Source: Desulfolutivibrio sulfodismutans DSM 3696
Lineage (GTDB): Bacteria > Desulfobacterota > Desulfovibrionia > Desulfovibrionales > Desulfovibrionaceae
DNA: 64,000 nt
Reading direction: 5' to 3'
Assembly (NCBI RefSeq): GCF_013376455.1
Contig: NZ_CP045504.1
Coordinates: 2,191,001-2,255,000 of the forward strand
Positions within the stretch are counted from its first letter, which is position 1. Each line of letters begins with the position of its first letter. Positions 9,502 through 18,503 of this stretch are shown here, one piece after another. The translations under genes and the position numbers were made by a program. The notes beneath the pieces were generated by a model. It did not search any database. It was not told where the DNA came from and saw only the letters and a list, made by a program, of their open reading frames with translations.

Positions 9502-10776
9502 TCACAAATCCGGACGAGGCGAAAGCCCTGCAAGACCACCATCAGCCTCTGAACCCGCGGGCATCCGCCCTGCTCCTGCACCCCGTGCAGGCCCGAAGGA
9601 CCACTTTCGCCTCCCGGGGGAGGCGCGATCTTTCCCCAGCGTCCGGGAAAAAAATCCGCCGAGGAGAACCCTGCTTTGCTCTTTGAACGTCTTCAAGGTC
9701 TTAAACATTTTCATTTTGAGTGTGGGCTTCAAAAGACGCACCCATACAAGGTTACTCTTTCCGTTTGAAAGACTCTTCTTATATCTGTCCTCTCCGGCTC
9801 CGAAGTCGTATACCATATGATTCTTATTGGCATTGTAAACAATGGCCAGGGTGTGGGCGACAAGGCCAGGGCGCATTTTATTGTCTTCAGAGTAATGAAA
9901 TCCGCACTGATAAAAGTAAACGGTTCCATTGTACACATGATTGTAGAGGTATCCGATGATTTTGTCGCCTGCTGTAATCTTCAACACCTGAATCTCATGA
10001 AAGGAGAATCTGGATTCCAGAAGATTGTCATTGAACTTGATGACATACGGATTAAGAGAGGAAACGATTCCCTGGGCATCTTTTCTCAATCTGCCCAGAT
10101 AGTACATTTCTTCAAGCATTTCCCTGGCAGATGCTCTCGAATCTGCTTCATGCACCTGCAACTCGCCGAATTCTTTATATGCCCGCATGGACCTTTTGAT
10201 CTGGCTTCGCGTATTCTGGGACAGCGTCGACAGGAATGAGTCAAACGTCTTGCCGACTTTTGTCAAATCGACAGTGTATGCAGGCTTGTCATAGTCATAT
10301 ATTATGTATTTGTCGTCGTATTCATAAAAACCATTCCCTGGAAAGTCCCGGGTTGAAGCCCCCGGGAAATAAAACTCATCCCATCCAAACGGAAAACTGT
10401 TGACAACATCACGGATTGAAATGCCTACTTCTTTCAGCTTCAAGAAATGATTATATATCCCACAAATGGAATCAAGATAGATATCGCCGCATGAATACAC
10501 GCTCACCAGTCGCGTCGGGACGATCCCCTGGCGCATTTTTTTTGATGTCGTTACAACACATGCATAGACGCACTCGTCGTCTTTCAAAACCCGCATTAAG
10601 TATAATTGTTGCGTTTGTTCAAGACTCGTGCACCATGTTGCAATCCATCCATGTGAAATATAATATGACGTATCGCTCTTGTCGCAAAGATGCTTCCACT
10701 GTGATAGCGCACCTTCCAAATCGCTTCGCATATCTGTTAATTCGACGCACACGTTTGTGCAGGAAAAAATGGACAC
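9502..10776 (-). CDS. CelD/BcsL-type GNAT acetyltransferase with abnormal C-terminal tail
   Basis: 424 residues starting at GTG 10776, with GGGAGGAAG 6 nt upstream. The middle resembles the Acetyltransf_6 (CelD/BcsL) fold used in polysaccharide or peptidoglycan modification: a region around SQIKRSMRAYKEFGE and then IIGYLYNHVYNGTVYFYQCGF. Base composition is much lower in GC than the flanks. The last 45 or so residues switch to GC-rich, Gly/Arg/Pro-rich sequence and run through a hairpin-like palindrome near 9610, suggesting that the original stop was lost or the end was replaced. A second gene of the same type lies upstream. Confidence 0.7.
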   Translation of the reverse strand: MSIFSCTNVCVELTDMRSDLEGALSQWKHLCDKSDTSYYISHGWIATWCTSLEQTQQLYLMRVLKDDECVYACVVTTSKKMRQGIVPTRLVSVYSCGDIYLDSICGIYNHFLKLKEVGISIRDVVNSFPFGWDEFYFPGASTRDFPGNGFYEYDDKYIIYDYDKPAYTVDLTKVGKTFDSFLSTLSQNTRSQIKRSMRAYKEFGELQVHEADSRASAREMLEEMYYLGRLRKDAQGIVSSLNPYVIKFNDNLLESRFSFHEIQVLKITAGDKIIGYLYNHVYNGTVYFYQCGFHYSEDNKMRPGLVAHTLAIVYNANKNHMVYDFGAGEDRYKKSLSNGKSNLVWVRLLKPTLKMKMFKTLKTFKEQSRVLLGGFFSRTLGKDRASPGRRKWSFGPARGAGAGRMPAGSEADGGLAGLSPRPDL

Positions 10777-10919
10777 GTAGCTTCCTCCCAGGCGAATGAA
10801 AGAATGAACTCGGGTGCTGCTTGATCAATCGAGGAAATGGTGCTGCCTGAAAAAGAAGGTTCGATTATCCATGCTCCAGGAGAGAGTCTGCCTTCATTGT
10901 GAAACGAGCATATTGAGAA

Positions 10920-11993
10920 TTATGTGGTCGCCTTTTTCGACATTTTAATTTTGTACGCCATGGACAGAAGCTGTCCTTTTATGTTGTTACTGAAAAGAAC
11001 ATGGGTGTTGCATTCACATCTGTCGTGTGCATATTTCTGTTTGTATCCATACGACAACGGATAGCAATTCAGAAGCTTCACGTCCGGAAAAGTGTCGATC
11101 AAAAGACGAAGTGTCCTCGCTATCAAAATGACAGACGGACCAAACATGGCATAGTCTCTATCATATGCCGTCCTTAACCCGTTATATACCCCATCTTCGA
11201 TATATCCGTACTGTCCGGCAATTTTTACCCCGTCAATCTCAAGAAAAGCCATGAAAAACTTTCCGGAAAGACAGCATGCGTGAATCAACGACTCGGAATA
11301 GACAAGATTATCCTTCATGTTTAACAATGCTGTACCGGACTCTTTTTTCCATCCCGTGTTCTCCATCTCATAAAATCGTCCCATGTGGGGAAGAGCTTCA
11401 TAATTCATGTAATAGACAAACTTGCTGTCTTGTTTTGCAATTTTTCTCTCTAATCGATCAAGATTTTCACGAGTTTTCTTTGACAGGTATGTCTGACAAT
11501 ATTCCTCAAACGAATCTCCAATCTCTACAACATATGTTCGATCATGAATCGTAAAAAATTTCGTGTTGTTGCTTTCAAATGCTGACGCCAGCAACCCCGC
11601 TTCAGGCTCAAAACAATAGATGCTGCTGAATTTGAGCACATCCCATTTGCCATGCTGTTCCTGTAAAAGGCGAATCAGTTCCCTGAAATAAAATTCACCA
11701 TACCCCGCCGCAACAATCGGCTTACTTATACTGAATGACTCATGGTAAAGTGTATTGAATACTTTTGCGCCATACTTTCTTTCCAACGTGAAGGGATACA
11801 GCCCCAGGCACGTCTTCCCGTCCCACAGGGACAGAAAGGCTGGTTTGCGGCCAGCCAGATAACATGCGTACCAGGCGTTGAGCAGCACATAGTCATTTTG
11901 TATGCTTGGATTGGCGAGACTCTTCTCCAGCCTGAGCCATTCTTCGGATATTGCAGGGATGGAAGAGTGGAATTCTATGCGTGTCGACCCCAT
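10920..11993 (-). CDS. CelD/BcsL-type GNAT acetyltransferase
   Basis: 357 residues. ATG at 11993 has GGGGGATGA just upstream. It has the usual two-part layout of the CelD/BcsL family: an N-terminal half ending in LYPFTLERK and a C-terminal GNAT half with LSKKTRENLDRLERKI, FFMAFLEIDGVKIAGQYGYI and the final KLLNCYPLSYGYKQKY. It probably N- or O-acylates a sugar or amino sugar for surface polysaccharide, by family knowledge. Low GC compared with the chromosomal genes on both sides and a tandem relative downstream suggest the pair was acquired together. Confidence 0.75.
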   Translation of the reverse strand: MGSTRIEFHSSIPAISEEWLRLEKSLANPSIQNDYVLLNAWYACYLAGRKPAFLSLWDGKTCLGLYPFTLERKYGAKVFNTLYHESFSISKPIVAAGYGEFYFRELIRLLQEQHGKWDVLKFSSIYCFEPEAGLLASAFESNNTKFFTIHDRTYVVEIGDSFEEYCQTYLSKKTRENLDRLERKIAKQDSKFVYYMNYEALPHMGRFYEMENTGWKKESGTALLNMKDNLVYSESLIHACCLSGKFFMAFLEIDGVKIAGQYGYIEDGVYNGLRTAYDRDYAMFGPSVILIARTLRLLIDTFPDVKLLNCYPLSYGYKQKYAHDRCECNTHVLFSNNIKGQLLSMAYKIKMSKKATT

Positions 11994-12648
11994 TCATCCC
12001 CCTGAAACCGTGTCTCATGCAACCATATACACATAGCGTACGATATTCACCGGTACACGTCGCCATGCAAACTTGAGGCAGATTGCGGCCACGCCTTCGA
12101 GGCATGCGCCATCCGTTACGTATCCCCCGGAATTCGCACACTGAAACTTCACAAACATGACGGTTACATACTTATTATTTTCTGACAAAGCACGTATGCA
12201 TTTTGTCAGTGAGGCAACACAAGCAGGTTCAGAGTCGAAGGTATCGGCACGAACCGCTTATTACGTTTACACGGGCCATGACGCGTACCGTCCGGGGAAA
12301 CCTCCCGTCTGCGGCAGGCATTCCCTGCCCGTGCAATCCGTCGTGCTTGAATCTGCACCAATGTGTATAATAAAAAAGCGATCTTGCACAGATATTTTTA
12401 TCGCGGCGCCGGAGTCTTGACGTTTCAGGCCGCTTCGACCTGCAAACCGTGAACGCAGGTACATTGTTGCTGCCCCCCCCCACAGCTGCACATGACGGCG
12501 CAGGCTCGCAGTCGGTCCACTCGTTCCCGGATATCCATTCTCTTTCAAGTGAACAAAACGGAGGCGCCGGGAACGGCGACTTGCCTGCCCGGCCCATGAG
12601 CGCGCGCAGCGAGGTGTTCCGGGTCTTGGGCGGACGCTCCGGGCAGCC
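11994..12648. other. Gene-poor intergenic region with a C9 tract
   Basis: No convincing gene between the acetyltransferase start and the end of the metallophosphatase. It drops in GC and contains a run of nine C at 12473-12481 next to CAGCTG, the kind of tract that slips during replication. Nothing else recognised. Confidence 0.6.
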
Positions 12649-14157
12649 TTACAGGGAATCCACGCTCAGGCTGAGGGCGTCCCAGAATATGCGGAAGGTG
12701 CGCCCGTTGACCTCATTGATGTGGGCGCTTCGCAGGTCAAACCCCTGTGCGAACGCCTGTCCCCGCGCCGGACAGGCCACAAGGCCCTGGTACATCTCCT
12801 GCCAGTCCGTGGCCGAGCGCAAACCCCGACCATACGTTTGCGAATACTGGTACTCTGTCGCCCAGGCCGGACTGGCCGCGCCGATGTTCAGATAGTGTGT
12901 GGTCATGTCCAGCAGTTCAAGGCTTTCCCGATCATAGGAAAAGACCTGGTAGCCTGGGTTATTGCCTGTCACAGGCGAAATGGATGGCCCCAGCCGCATG
13001 GCGGCGACCGGCAGGTTGCCGTTTCGAGGGCGCATCAATCGGAACTCGTCGCGGTGGACATGCCCGGCAAAGCTGGCCTTGATGGTTGCGGCGTACTTCA
13101 CGATCAAACCGGCCTGGGCGTCGTTCCAGGCCTCGGTCAGCATGGGATCGAAAACATCCTTGCCTTTTTTCACATACTTGGCCGCGCTGGCCTTGGAGTT
13201 GTCTCCAGGGGGGACATGGGACATGAGCCAGACCTTCTCCCCACGGCGTTTTACCTGGCCCAGTTCATGGTCCAAAAACTCCAACACCCGCCTCCCGGCG
13301 GCCTCACGTCCGGATCGCTTGGTCCAGAAGATGTTGTTGAACACCACGAGTCTGCCGCCCCCCGGCCCGGGCAGGGGCACGGCGTAGCAGCCGTCGTGCG
13401 GATAGGAGTCCAGAAAGGGCGCGCGGGACGCTTGGTCCTTGAGCGCCAGTCGGGCCACAAGGGGCGCGGTGGCCGAAAGATAGGGGCTTTTCGGGGCGAT
13501 CCGGTAGTCCCCCTCGAAGCTGTCGTTGTTGCCCAGGGCGAGGTACAGCGGGGCATCCGGGAATCGCCTTGTCACCTCGGCCAGGAAGTATTCGGCGGTC
13601 TTGGCGATGAAGGTCAGCAGGCCCTCGGGCGTGGCGTCGCCGGTCAGCCGGGGATAGGTGGTCCAGAAATCGTGGCACAGCAGATCGCCCGGGTAGAGCA
13701 GAAAGTCCGGCCTGGGCGCGCGGCGGGCCATGTCGTCGAGAAAGGACTGGAAGAGGGCGTCGTTGCTGTCCTGACCATAGGGGCTGTACGCGGCGGTGGA
13801 GTCGGACAGGATGCCGCGCCACGCGCTGGCCGGTGCGGCCGCCAGGGCCGACACCTTGGCCGGGTCGGCGAAGGGGTCGAAATGGACGTCGGAAAAAAGC
13901 AGGAACATCCCGCCCCGTTGCGCCGTGGCGGCCGTGTACGAGGCCGGGTCGCCGTCTGAGCAATTCGGGCCTGAAGGCGCGGCCATGGCGTCTGGCAGGG
14001 GGGTTTGCCGTTTCGCGCCCCAGGCCTGGCCTTGGCCGCAGAGCAGCGGCGCGGCCAGGACGGCGGCTCCGGAAACCGCCAGACGCAAAAACGTCCTGCG
14101 GCCGATGATCTGGGTCTTCGATTCGCCCTGGCCCGCAGCGTCTTTTGGGTCGATCAT
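12649..14157 (-). CDS. Tat-exported metallophosphoesterase (acid sphingomyelinase-like)
   Basis: 502 residues. ATG at 14157 has a GGAGGGA site upstream. A twin-arginine signal (GRRTFLRLAVSG) predicts periplasmic export. The catalytic domain shows SDVHFDPF, YPGDLLCHD, LALGNNDSF, LMSHVPPGD and FAGHVHRDEF, the five metal-binding boxes of calcineurin-like phosphatases in the order found in acid sphingomyelinase-like phosphodiesterases. The substrate could be a phosphodiester, phospholipid or nucleotide. The 228 bp upstream up to 14386 hold no gene. Confidence 0.88.
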   Translation of the reverse strand: MIDPKDAAGQGESKTQIIGRRTFLRLAVSGAAVLAAPLLCGQGQAWGAKRQTPLPDAMAAPSGPNCSDGDPASYTAATAQRGGMFLLFSDVHFDPFADPAKVSALAAAPASAWRGILSDSTAAYSPYGQDSNDALFQSFLDDMARRAPRPDFLLYPGDLLCHDFWTTYPRLTGDATPEGLLTFIAKTAEYFLAEVTRRFPDAPLYLALGNNDSFEGDYRIAPKSPYLSATAPLVARLALKDQASRAPFLDSYPHDGCYAVPLPGPGGGRLVVFNNIFWTKRSGREAAGRRVLEFLDHELGQVKRRGEKVWLMSHVPPGDNSKASAAKYVKKGKDVFDPMLTEAWNDAQAGLIVKYAATIKASFAGHVHRDEFRLMRPRNGNLPVAAMRLGPSISPVTGNNPGYQVFSYDRESLELLDMTTHYLNIGAASPAWATEYQYSQTYGRGLRSATDWQEMYQGLVACPARGQAFAQGFDLRSAHINEVNGRTFRIFWDALSLSVDSL

Positions 14158-14385
14158 GCTCCCTCCGTCCGGTTGTCTGTGTCCAACTCTTGGTCCGTAT
14201 GGGCTGGGTACCGACGCCCAGGGAGATGGTCCGCCGCCGCCCGCCTCCCCCACCACGCCCCTTCCATGCCCGTACATATCCTGCGAAAAAAAGCCTTCTC
14301 AAACTCCGTATCGCTTAGAAGATGGCGCAATTCCTGTCAAATGCGGAAGCATCGGATCACTGCCTCCTGACTGCCGACACGGCAA

Positions 14386-14625
14386 AAAAGAAAGGCCCCA
14401 TCCATGATGGACGGGGCCAGTAGGGGTAAACTCAGTGTTTTTTGCTTTTTTTAGGAGTTGTCTTAGCCAATTCTGGAGAGCTGGTGGTTACTCCACCTTG
14501 AGTTTGCCAGTTTTTTCGGTTTCACCGGCCTGTTTATGCTCTCCTTCAGAAGGCCATCTCCGCGTCTCTCTTGCCCAATGGTCTCGCCTCCGTTGAGGTT
14601 GCAACCGAAAACCGCCTTGGGACAC
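14386..14625 (-). ncRNA. Putative intergenic RNA, copy A of a two-copy family
   Basis: No ORF is supported here, yet the segment is repeated with clear conservation at 34766-35006. The inferred RNA starts at G 14625 and ends after a terminator whose stem is GGCCCC(G)TCCA / TGGA(T)GGGGCC (14394-14418), followed on the minus strand by a T-rich tail. A 32-nt block (14575-14606) and a 21-nt block (14478-14498, a GGTGG/CCACC hairpin with AGTAA loop) are identical in both copies, while the spacer near 14420-14460 is not. A short CCTC-AACG-GAGG hairpin lies in the first block. I do not recognise it as 6S, tmRNA, SRP or RNase P. Confidence 0.75.
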
Positions 14626-14631
14626 GATTAC

Positions 14632-14660
14632 TATATAGGCCCGGGCCGAAAGCTTGTCCA
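14632..14660 (-). promoter_or_regulatory. Sigma70-type promoter of RNA copy A
   Basis: On the minus strand, TGGACA (14655-14660), 17-nt spacer, TATATA (14632-14637). The same spacing and hexamers precede the second copy, and the A-rich stretch further upstream is also shared. Confidence 0.75.
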
Positions 14661-14815
14661 GGGGTTTTCTCAAAATACTTGGGCCGGGAAACATTCCTTC
14701 GCAGCCCGAATCCGGGAAGGACGGGCCTGACTGGCCCCCCACGGGCCCGGCTTCCATGGCCTGGCCCCCGCTCCCCATCGTGGCGAAAAATCCGCCGACG
14801 GCCCGGACGCGGCCC

Positions 14816-15364
14816 TCAATGTAGGGAGGCGATCAGGGATTGCGTGGTGACAAACCGCACACCGGCGTCGCGCAGGGCCTCCAGGGCCTGCTCTGCGTCC
14901 CCCTCTCGGAGATCCACCCCCGCGACGGCGTCCGAAACCATGGTGACCGTCAGTCCGCAGGCCAGCGCGTCAAAAGCGCTGCTTTTCATGCTGTATTCCG
15001 TGGCCACGCCGACCAGGAAGAGGTGGGAAACGCCAAGGCCACGCAGGATGCGCTGCGCAACGCCATCAGCGAAGAGGCTCAAGGCATCCTTGTAGAGCAC
15101 AATGTCACCCGCCTCCGGGGACAACTCCTGGACAATCTGAGCCCCGGGCGAACCCGCCAGACAGTGGGGGCTCCAGCCTGAAAACTCCAGCGAATCCTTC
15201 GGATGCGCGTCGTTGCCATAGACGACCTGCACGCCGCAGCCTCGAAAGGCGGCCTTGAGCCGGGCAATGGCGCCGACCACCGCCTGTCCCTTTTCGAAAT
15301 AGAGGCTCCCGGACGGCAGGAGGAAGTCATTTAACATGTCGATGATCACGAGCGCGTTTTCCAT
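14816..15364 (-). CDS. Isochorismatase-fold hydrolase lacking the usual Cys nucleophile
   Basis: 182 residues; ATG at 15364 has a GAGGTG site upstream. It looks like a nicotinamidase/cysteine hydrolase: Asp9 in VIIDMLND, Lys92 in LYKDAL, metal-type residues in NDAHPKD and SPHCL. However, the position that is Cys in GVATDYC-type motifs is Ser (GVATEYS, residue 125; codon AGC). Either it uses a different mechanism, like the isochorismatases that lack the Cys, or it is inactive as an amidase. It stands alone between the RNA and a methyltransferase. Confidence 0.85.
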   Translation of the reverse strand: MENALVIIDMLNDFLLPSGSLYFEKGQAVVGAIARLKAAFRGCGVQVVYGNDAHPKDSLEFSGWSPHCLAGSPGAQIVQELSPEAGDIVLYKDALSLFADGVAQRILRGLGVSHLFLVGVATEYSMKSSAFDALACGLTVTMVSDAVAGVDLREGDAEQALEALRDAGVRFVTTQSLIASLH

Positions 15365-15653
15365 GCTACACACCTCATGTTTTCCCTGCGATTGGAGTGC
15401 GTGCCGCCGGGCGGCGTCGCGGCCCCCGTTGGACAGCGGTTGGCCCGCGCTACGCGGGCATGGCCCGCTCCTGCATATCAGTTCCCGGGAGAGGCCGCCA
15501 GAAGGGCGCAACGCTACCTGCGCGTGGCTGGGTGGGGAGGCGGACATTCACGTTATGTCCGGCTGGCGACGAAACTTCCCTGCTTTGCCATCGGCGAAAA
15601 CGATTGCTCTCTGCTTCAAAAAGAGCACAAAACGCGACACGGCATGGTATCGG

Positions 15654-16436
15654 CTATTTTTCCCACAACAGCAGTTCAATACTATAATCGGTGGTTTCCA
15701 CGTATTTATCCGGTTCAGTCCGGAATTGCTCGATGTATTCTTTCAGATATTCCGGATCGGGCGTTACGCCGTACGGCATCAGCATGGCGGTGCAGGAGCT
15801 GATCATGCCTTCGCGGGTCGCGGGCACAACCCATTGCCCCTCAATGAGGCGGCTGATGTGGCTGATGCCTTGATCCTCCAGCCAGTGGCGCATCTCCGGG
15901 CCGTTGTTGAAAACCTTTGGCGTGACCTGATAGTGCGCGAACAATCCGTTGAGCACATTGGAGGACATGCGTCCGGCAAAGCCCATAAAAACGGTCCAGC
16001 CTCGGGCATGGCGGAGCAGCTTGCGTCTGGTCGCGTCGTCGTGGATGGCGGGGGTCATGGAGCAGAAAACGACATCGTAGCAGCCATGATCCTCGAATTC
16101 CTCCCAGCCGGAAAGAACGTAGCGGATGTTCGAAAGCCTGTGACTTTCCGCATCATGCCGCAGGATTTCCAGCATCTGCTCGGAGATGTCCACGGCGGTG
16201 ACGTGGCTCGCCTCCATGGCGAGGCGGATGGTGTACATGCCGCAGCCGCAGCCCACGTCCAGGACGGTGCGCCCCCGGAAATCCACGCCGTATTCCCGGA
16301 TTGTGCGCAATATGCCCGCTTCATAATTGTCTTCGCCCGCCTCGTAGCGGGGGAAGGTCTTGGCCTTTTCGTTCCAGAAGTCCTTGCCGCCCTCCGGGGT
16401 CATGCCCGCCGCGTTTTCTGTAGTCGTCTTTTCCAT
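15654..16436 (-). CDS. Class I SAM-dependent methyltransferase
   Basis: 260 residues starting MEKTTTEN at 16436. Motif I is VLDVGCGCGMYTI, followed by VTAVDISEQML (acidic residue that binds the SAM ribose) and YDVVFCSMTPAI. The core occupies about residues 50-160; the C-terminal half presumably binds the substrate, which cannot be read from sequence. It is divergent from the cyclodipeptide synthase fragment at 17013, with 576 bp between them, so a shared pathway is possible but unproven. Confidence 0.88.
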   Translation of the reverse strand: MEKTTTENAAGMTPEGGKDFWNEKAKTFPRYEAGEDNYEAGILRTIREYGVDFRGRTVLDVGCGCGMYTIRLAMEASHVTAVDISEQMLEILRHDAESHRLSNIRYVLSGWEEFEDHGCYDVVFCSMTPAIHDDATRRKLLRHARGWTVFMGFAGRMSSNVLNGLFAHYQVTPKVFNNGPEMRHWLEDQGISHISRLIEGQWVVPATREGMISSCTAMLMPYGVTPDPEYLKEYIEQFRTEPDKYVETTDYSIELLLWEK

Positions 16437-17012
16437 TTCAGCTCGCTCTCTCCGCCCGGCCATTCCTGCGGCCCGGCCACGCCAGCACCTCCCCCTGAAG
16501 AACATGCCGCCTGTCCCGCCGCCCGCCATCGACCTGGGCATCTTTTGGGAAAGCGTACACCGGACATGCCACACTTGTCACCGCCGCAGAAGCCGCCTGG
16601 AGTTGACTCCGGCTAGCGGACCAACATTTGGTTCATCGCGAAATTCCTGGAAAGGTGACCTGTCTATTGCGAACAGAGGCGACGTCATCACCGCAGCCGC
16701 CGCCTCTGCGTTTGACCACCCTGATCGTGCTGGCGGCCTCAGCAAGGCGGCAGCCCGGCAGCAGGAAAATCCCCTGGAATAGGCTGAATAATGCGCCCGC
16801 GGCCCCCTTGCATCCGGGCTCTTGCCCCCCTTCCGGCGTAGCCCTCTGCCCGGGGCGGCGCAGGTTGCCTGCCTACAGGAGGCCCGTTGGAAAACCGACG
16901 AAAGACGTTTATGGTGCCTTTGTCCGTCGCCGTGACGGTAGCGGTTCGCTTGGTGAACCGGCCCGGGGCGGCGGGTCATGATGTGCGCTCAAACAGCAGC
17001 CAGGGGATTTTC
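16437..17012. other. Divergent intergenic region, no gene seen
   Basis: 576 bp between divergent genes. A frame open from 16887 into the cyclodipeptide synthase exists, but its N-terminal part does not resemble the family. No riboswitch or repeat recognised. Confidence 0.5.
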
Positions 17013-17426
17013 ATGGAATTCAGAGACATCTTCAATACGACGCGTGCGACCATCGAATCCGGAAACTGGAATCCGTACCTCGGCATCAGCATCAACAACA
17101 AATACTTCACCCCGGAAAATATCGCCGCCTTCGCCTCCTGGGGCGCGCAACACTGTCGCGACGGCTTCGCGCTGCTCGTTGTCGACATATTGCAACGGAT
17201 CAACAACGAGGTGTTCGACAAGGCCAACGTCGAAAAAGCCATCAGCAAGGCCTTCCGGCAATCCGACGTCATCCTGGATTCCTGCCGCCAGGCCCTGGCC
17301 ACGCTGCCCGCCGCCGACCGGGAAAAGGTCGTCATCCTGGAGTGGCCGGACATCATGGACGCGGCCTATTTCCACAACACGCGGATCGTCTTCGACAATT
17401 TCCAAAATAATGAGGTGAATAACTAG
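17013..17426 (+). pseudogene. Cyclodipeptide synthase, truncated by IS insertion
   Basis: About 135 residues remain of a family that usually has about 235. The N-terminal half matches tRNA-dependent cyclodipeptide synthases such as AlbC: LGISINNKYFT holds the nucleophile Ser (Ser37 in AlbC) and the Asn of the NYH subgroup, followed by the SWGAQHCRDGFALLVVD strand-helix. The enzymes join two aminoacyl-tRNA amino acids into a cyclic dipeptide. The C-terminal half with the catalytic Glu and Tyr is absent: the codons after FQNNE come from the IS element starting at 17416. ATG 17013 has AGGGG about 7 nt upstream. Confidence 0.8.
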
Positions 17427-18503
17427 GCTTCTCATCGGACAGATTTTGGGGTACGAAACGACCAGGAGACCCCCCAATGAAGGCCGAAGAAAAACTCGCA
17501 CGGCAGAGGCTTTCCGTTTTGGAGTTGGCCAAGGAGCTTGGCAACATCGCTGAGGCCTGCCGCCAGCGAGGCATGCACCGCAGCCAGTTCTACGAGTACA
17601 AGCGGCGATTTCAGACGCACGGGATTGAAGGCCTCAAGGATCTGCCGCCTATCCCCAAGAGCCATCCCATGACGACGCCGGATGAGGTGGTTCAACGTAT
17701 CTTGGCCTTCAGCCTCGATCATCCCGCCTGGGGATGCGTCCGTCTCTCCAACACCTTGAAACTGGACGGAATTTCCGTCAGTTCGCCCACCATCCAGAAC
17801 ATCCTCATCAAAAACGGCATGGCCAGCAAATATGACCGCTGGCTCAAGCTTGAGGAGAAACGTGCCGGTGAGCCCATTGAACTCACTGGAGAGCAGGTCG
17901 CGTTCATCGAAAGGCAAAATCCCGCATTTCGGGAACGGCATGTGGAAAGTTCAAGGCCTGGCGAGCTTTTGTGCCAGGATACCTATTATGTCGGTCGTCT
18001 CAAGGGCGTTGGCCGCGTCTACATGCACACGGTTGTCGATACGTATTCGAGCTATGGGTTTGGATTTCTTCACACTGCCAAGGTTCCCGAAGCGGCAGTT
18101 GCGGTTCTGCACAACGATGTTCTTCCGTTTTATCAAGAAAAAAATCTATCTATCTCTTCTCTTCTCACAGACAATGGCCGCGAATACTGCGGAACAGAAT
18201 CACATCCCTACGAGCTTTATCTCGAGTTGAGTGATATCGAGCACCGTCGGACAAAGATCAGAAGCCCCCGAACAAATGGCTTTGTTGAACGATTTCACAG
18301 GACAGCCCTGGACGAGTTTTACCGCGAGGCGTTTCGCTCAACCCTGTATGAGTCTGTCGAATCGCTGCAGGCGGACTTGGACGACTGGCTCGACGACTAT
18401 AACAACAATCGTCCTCACCAAGGGTATCGGAACATGGGGCGCAGGCCCATCGACACCATCAACCAGTACCTTGAAAATGTCCAATAAGTAGCCTAGTATT
18501 ACA
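17416..18503 (+). mobile_element. IS481-family insertion sequence
   Basis: Ends are inverted repeats beginning TG: the left end (17416-) and right end (complement of -18503) share ACTAGGCT, CT, AT and GGACA over about 26 bp with few mismatches. The element holds one transposase gene. The flanks (AATGAGG left, AATCGCG right) do not form a clear target duplication, and each side truncates a different gene. The present arrangement therefore arose by deletion or recombination between copies, not a simple insertion. Confidence 0.85.
17477..18487 (+). CDS. IS481-family DDE transposase
   Basis: 336 residues; the start at 17477 has AGGAG upstream. The N-terminal helix-turn-helix (ELAKELGNIAEACRQRGMHRS) binds the ends. 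The rve catalytic core shows Asp in LLCQDTYYV, Asp in LLTDNGREYCG and Glu in NGFVERFHRT, the DDE triad, followed by DYNNNRPHQGY. It appears intact. The stop lies inside the right end of the element. Confidence 0.93.
   Translation: MKAEEKLARQRLSVLELAKELGNIAEACRQRGMHRSQFYEYKRRFQTHGIEGLKDLPPIPKSHPMTTPDEVVQRILAFSLDHPAWGCVRLSNTLKLDGISVSSPTIQNILIKNGMASKYDRWLKLEEKRAGEPIELTGEQVAFIERQNPAFRERHVESSRPGELLCQDTYYVGRLKGVGRVYMHTVVDTYSSYGFGFLHTAKVPEAAVAVLHNDVLPFYQEKNLSISSLLTDNGREYCGTESHPYELYLELSDIEHRRTKIRSPRTNGFVERFHRTALDEFYREAFRSTLYESVESLQADLDDWLDDYNNNRPHQGYRNMGRRPIDTINQYLENVQ

Noticed and set aside
12449-12895. Frame running through the C9 tract
   Set aside because: Low-complexity, no ribosome site, overlaps the end of a real gene.
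12721-13959. 412-residue plus-strand frame over the metallophosphatase
   Set aside because: Opposite-strand shadow; the minus-strand product has full metal-binding motifs and a Tat signal.
14386-14625. 6S, SRP, RNase P or tmRNA identity for the two-copy RNA
   Set aside because: Lacks the sequence hallmarks I know for each, and these are normally single-copy.
15365-15653. Riboswitch upstream of the isochorismatase-like gene
   Set aside because: GC-rich and able to fold, but no consensus motif of a known riboswitch class was found.
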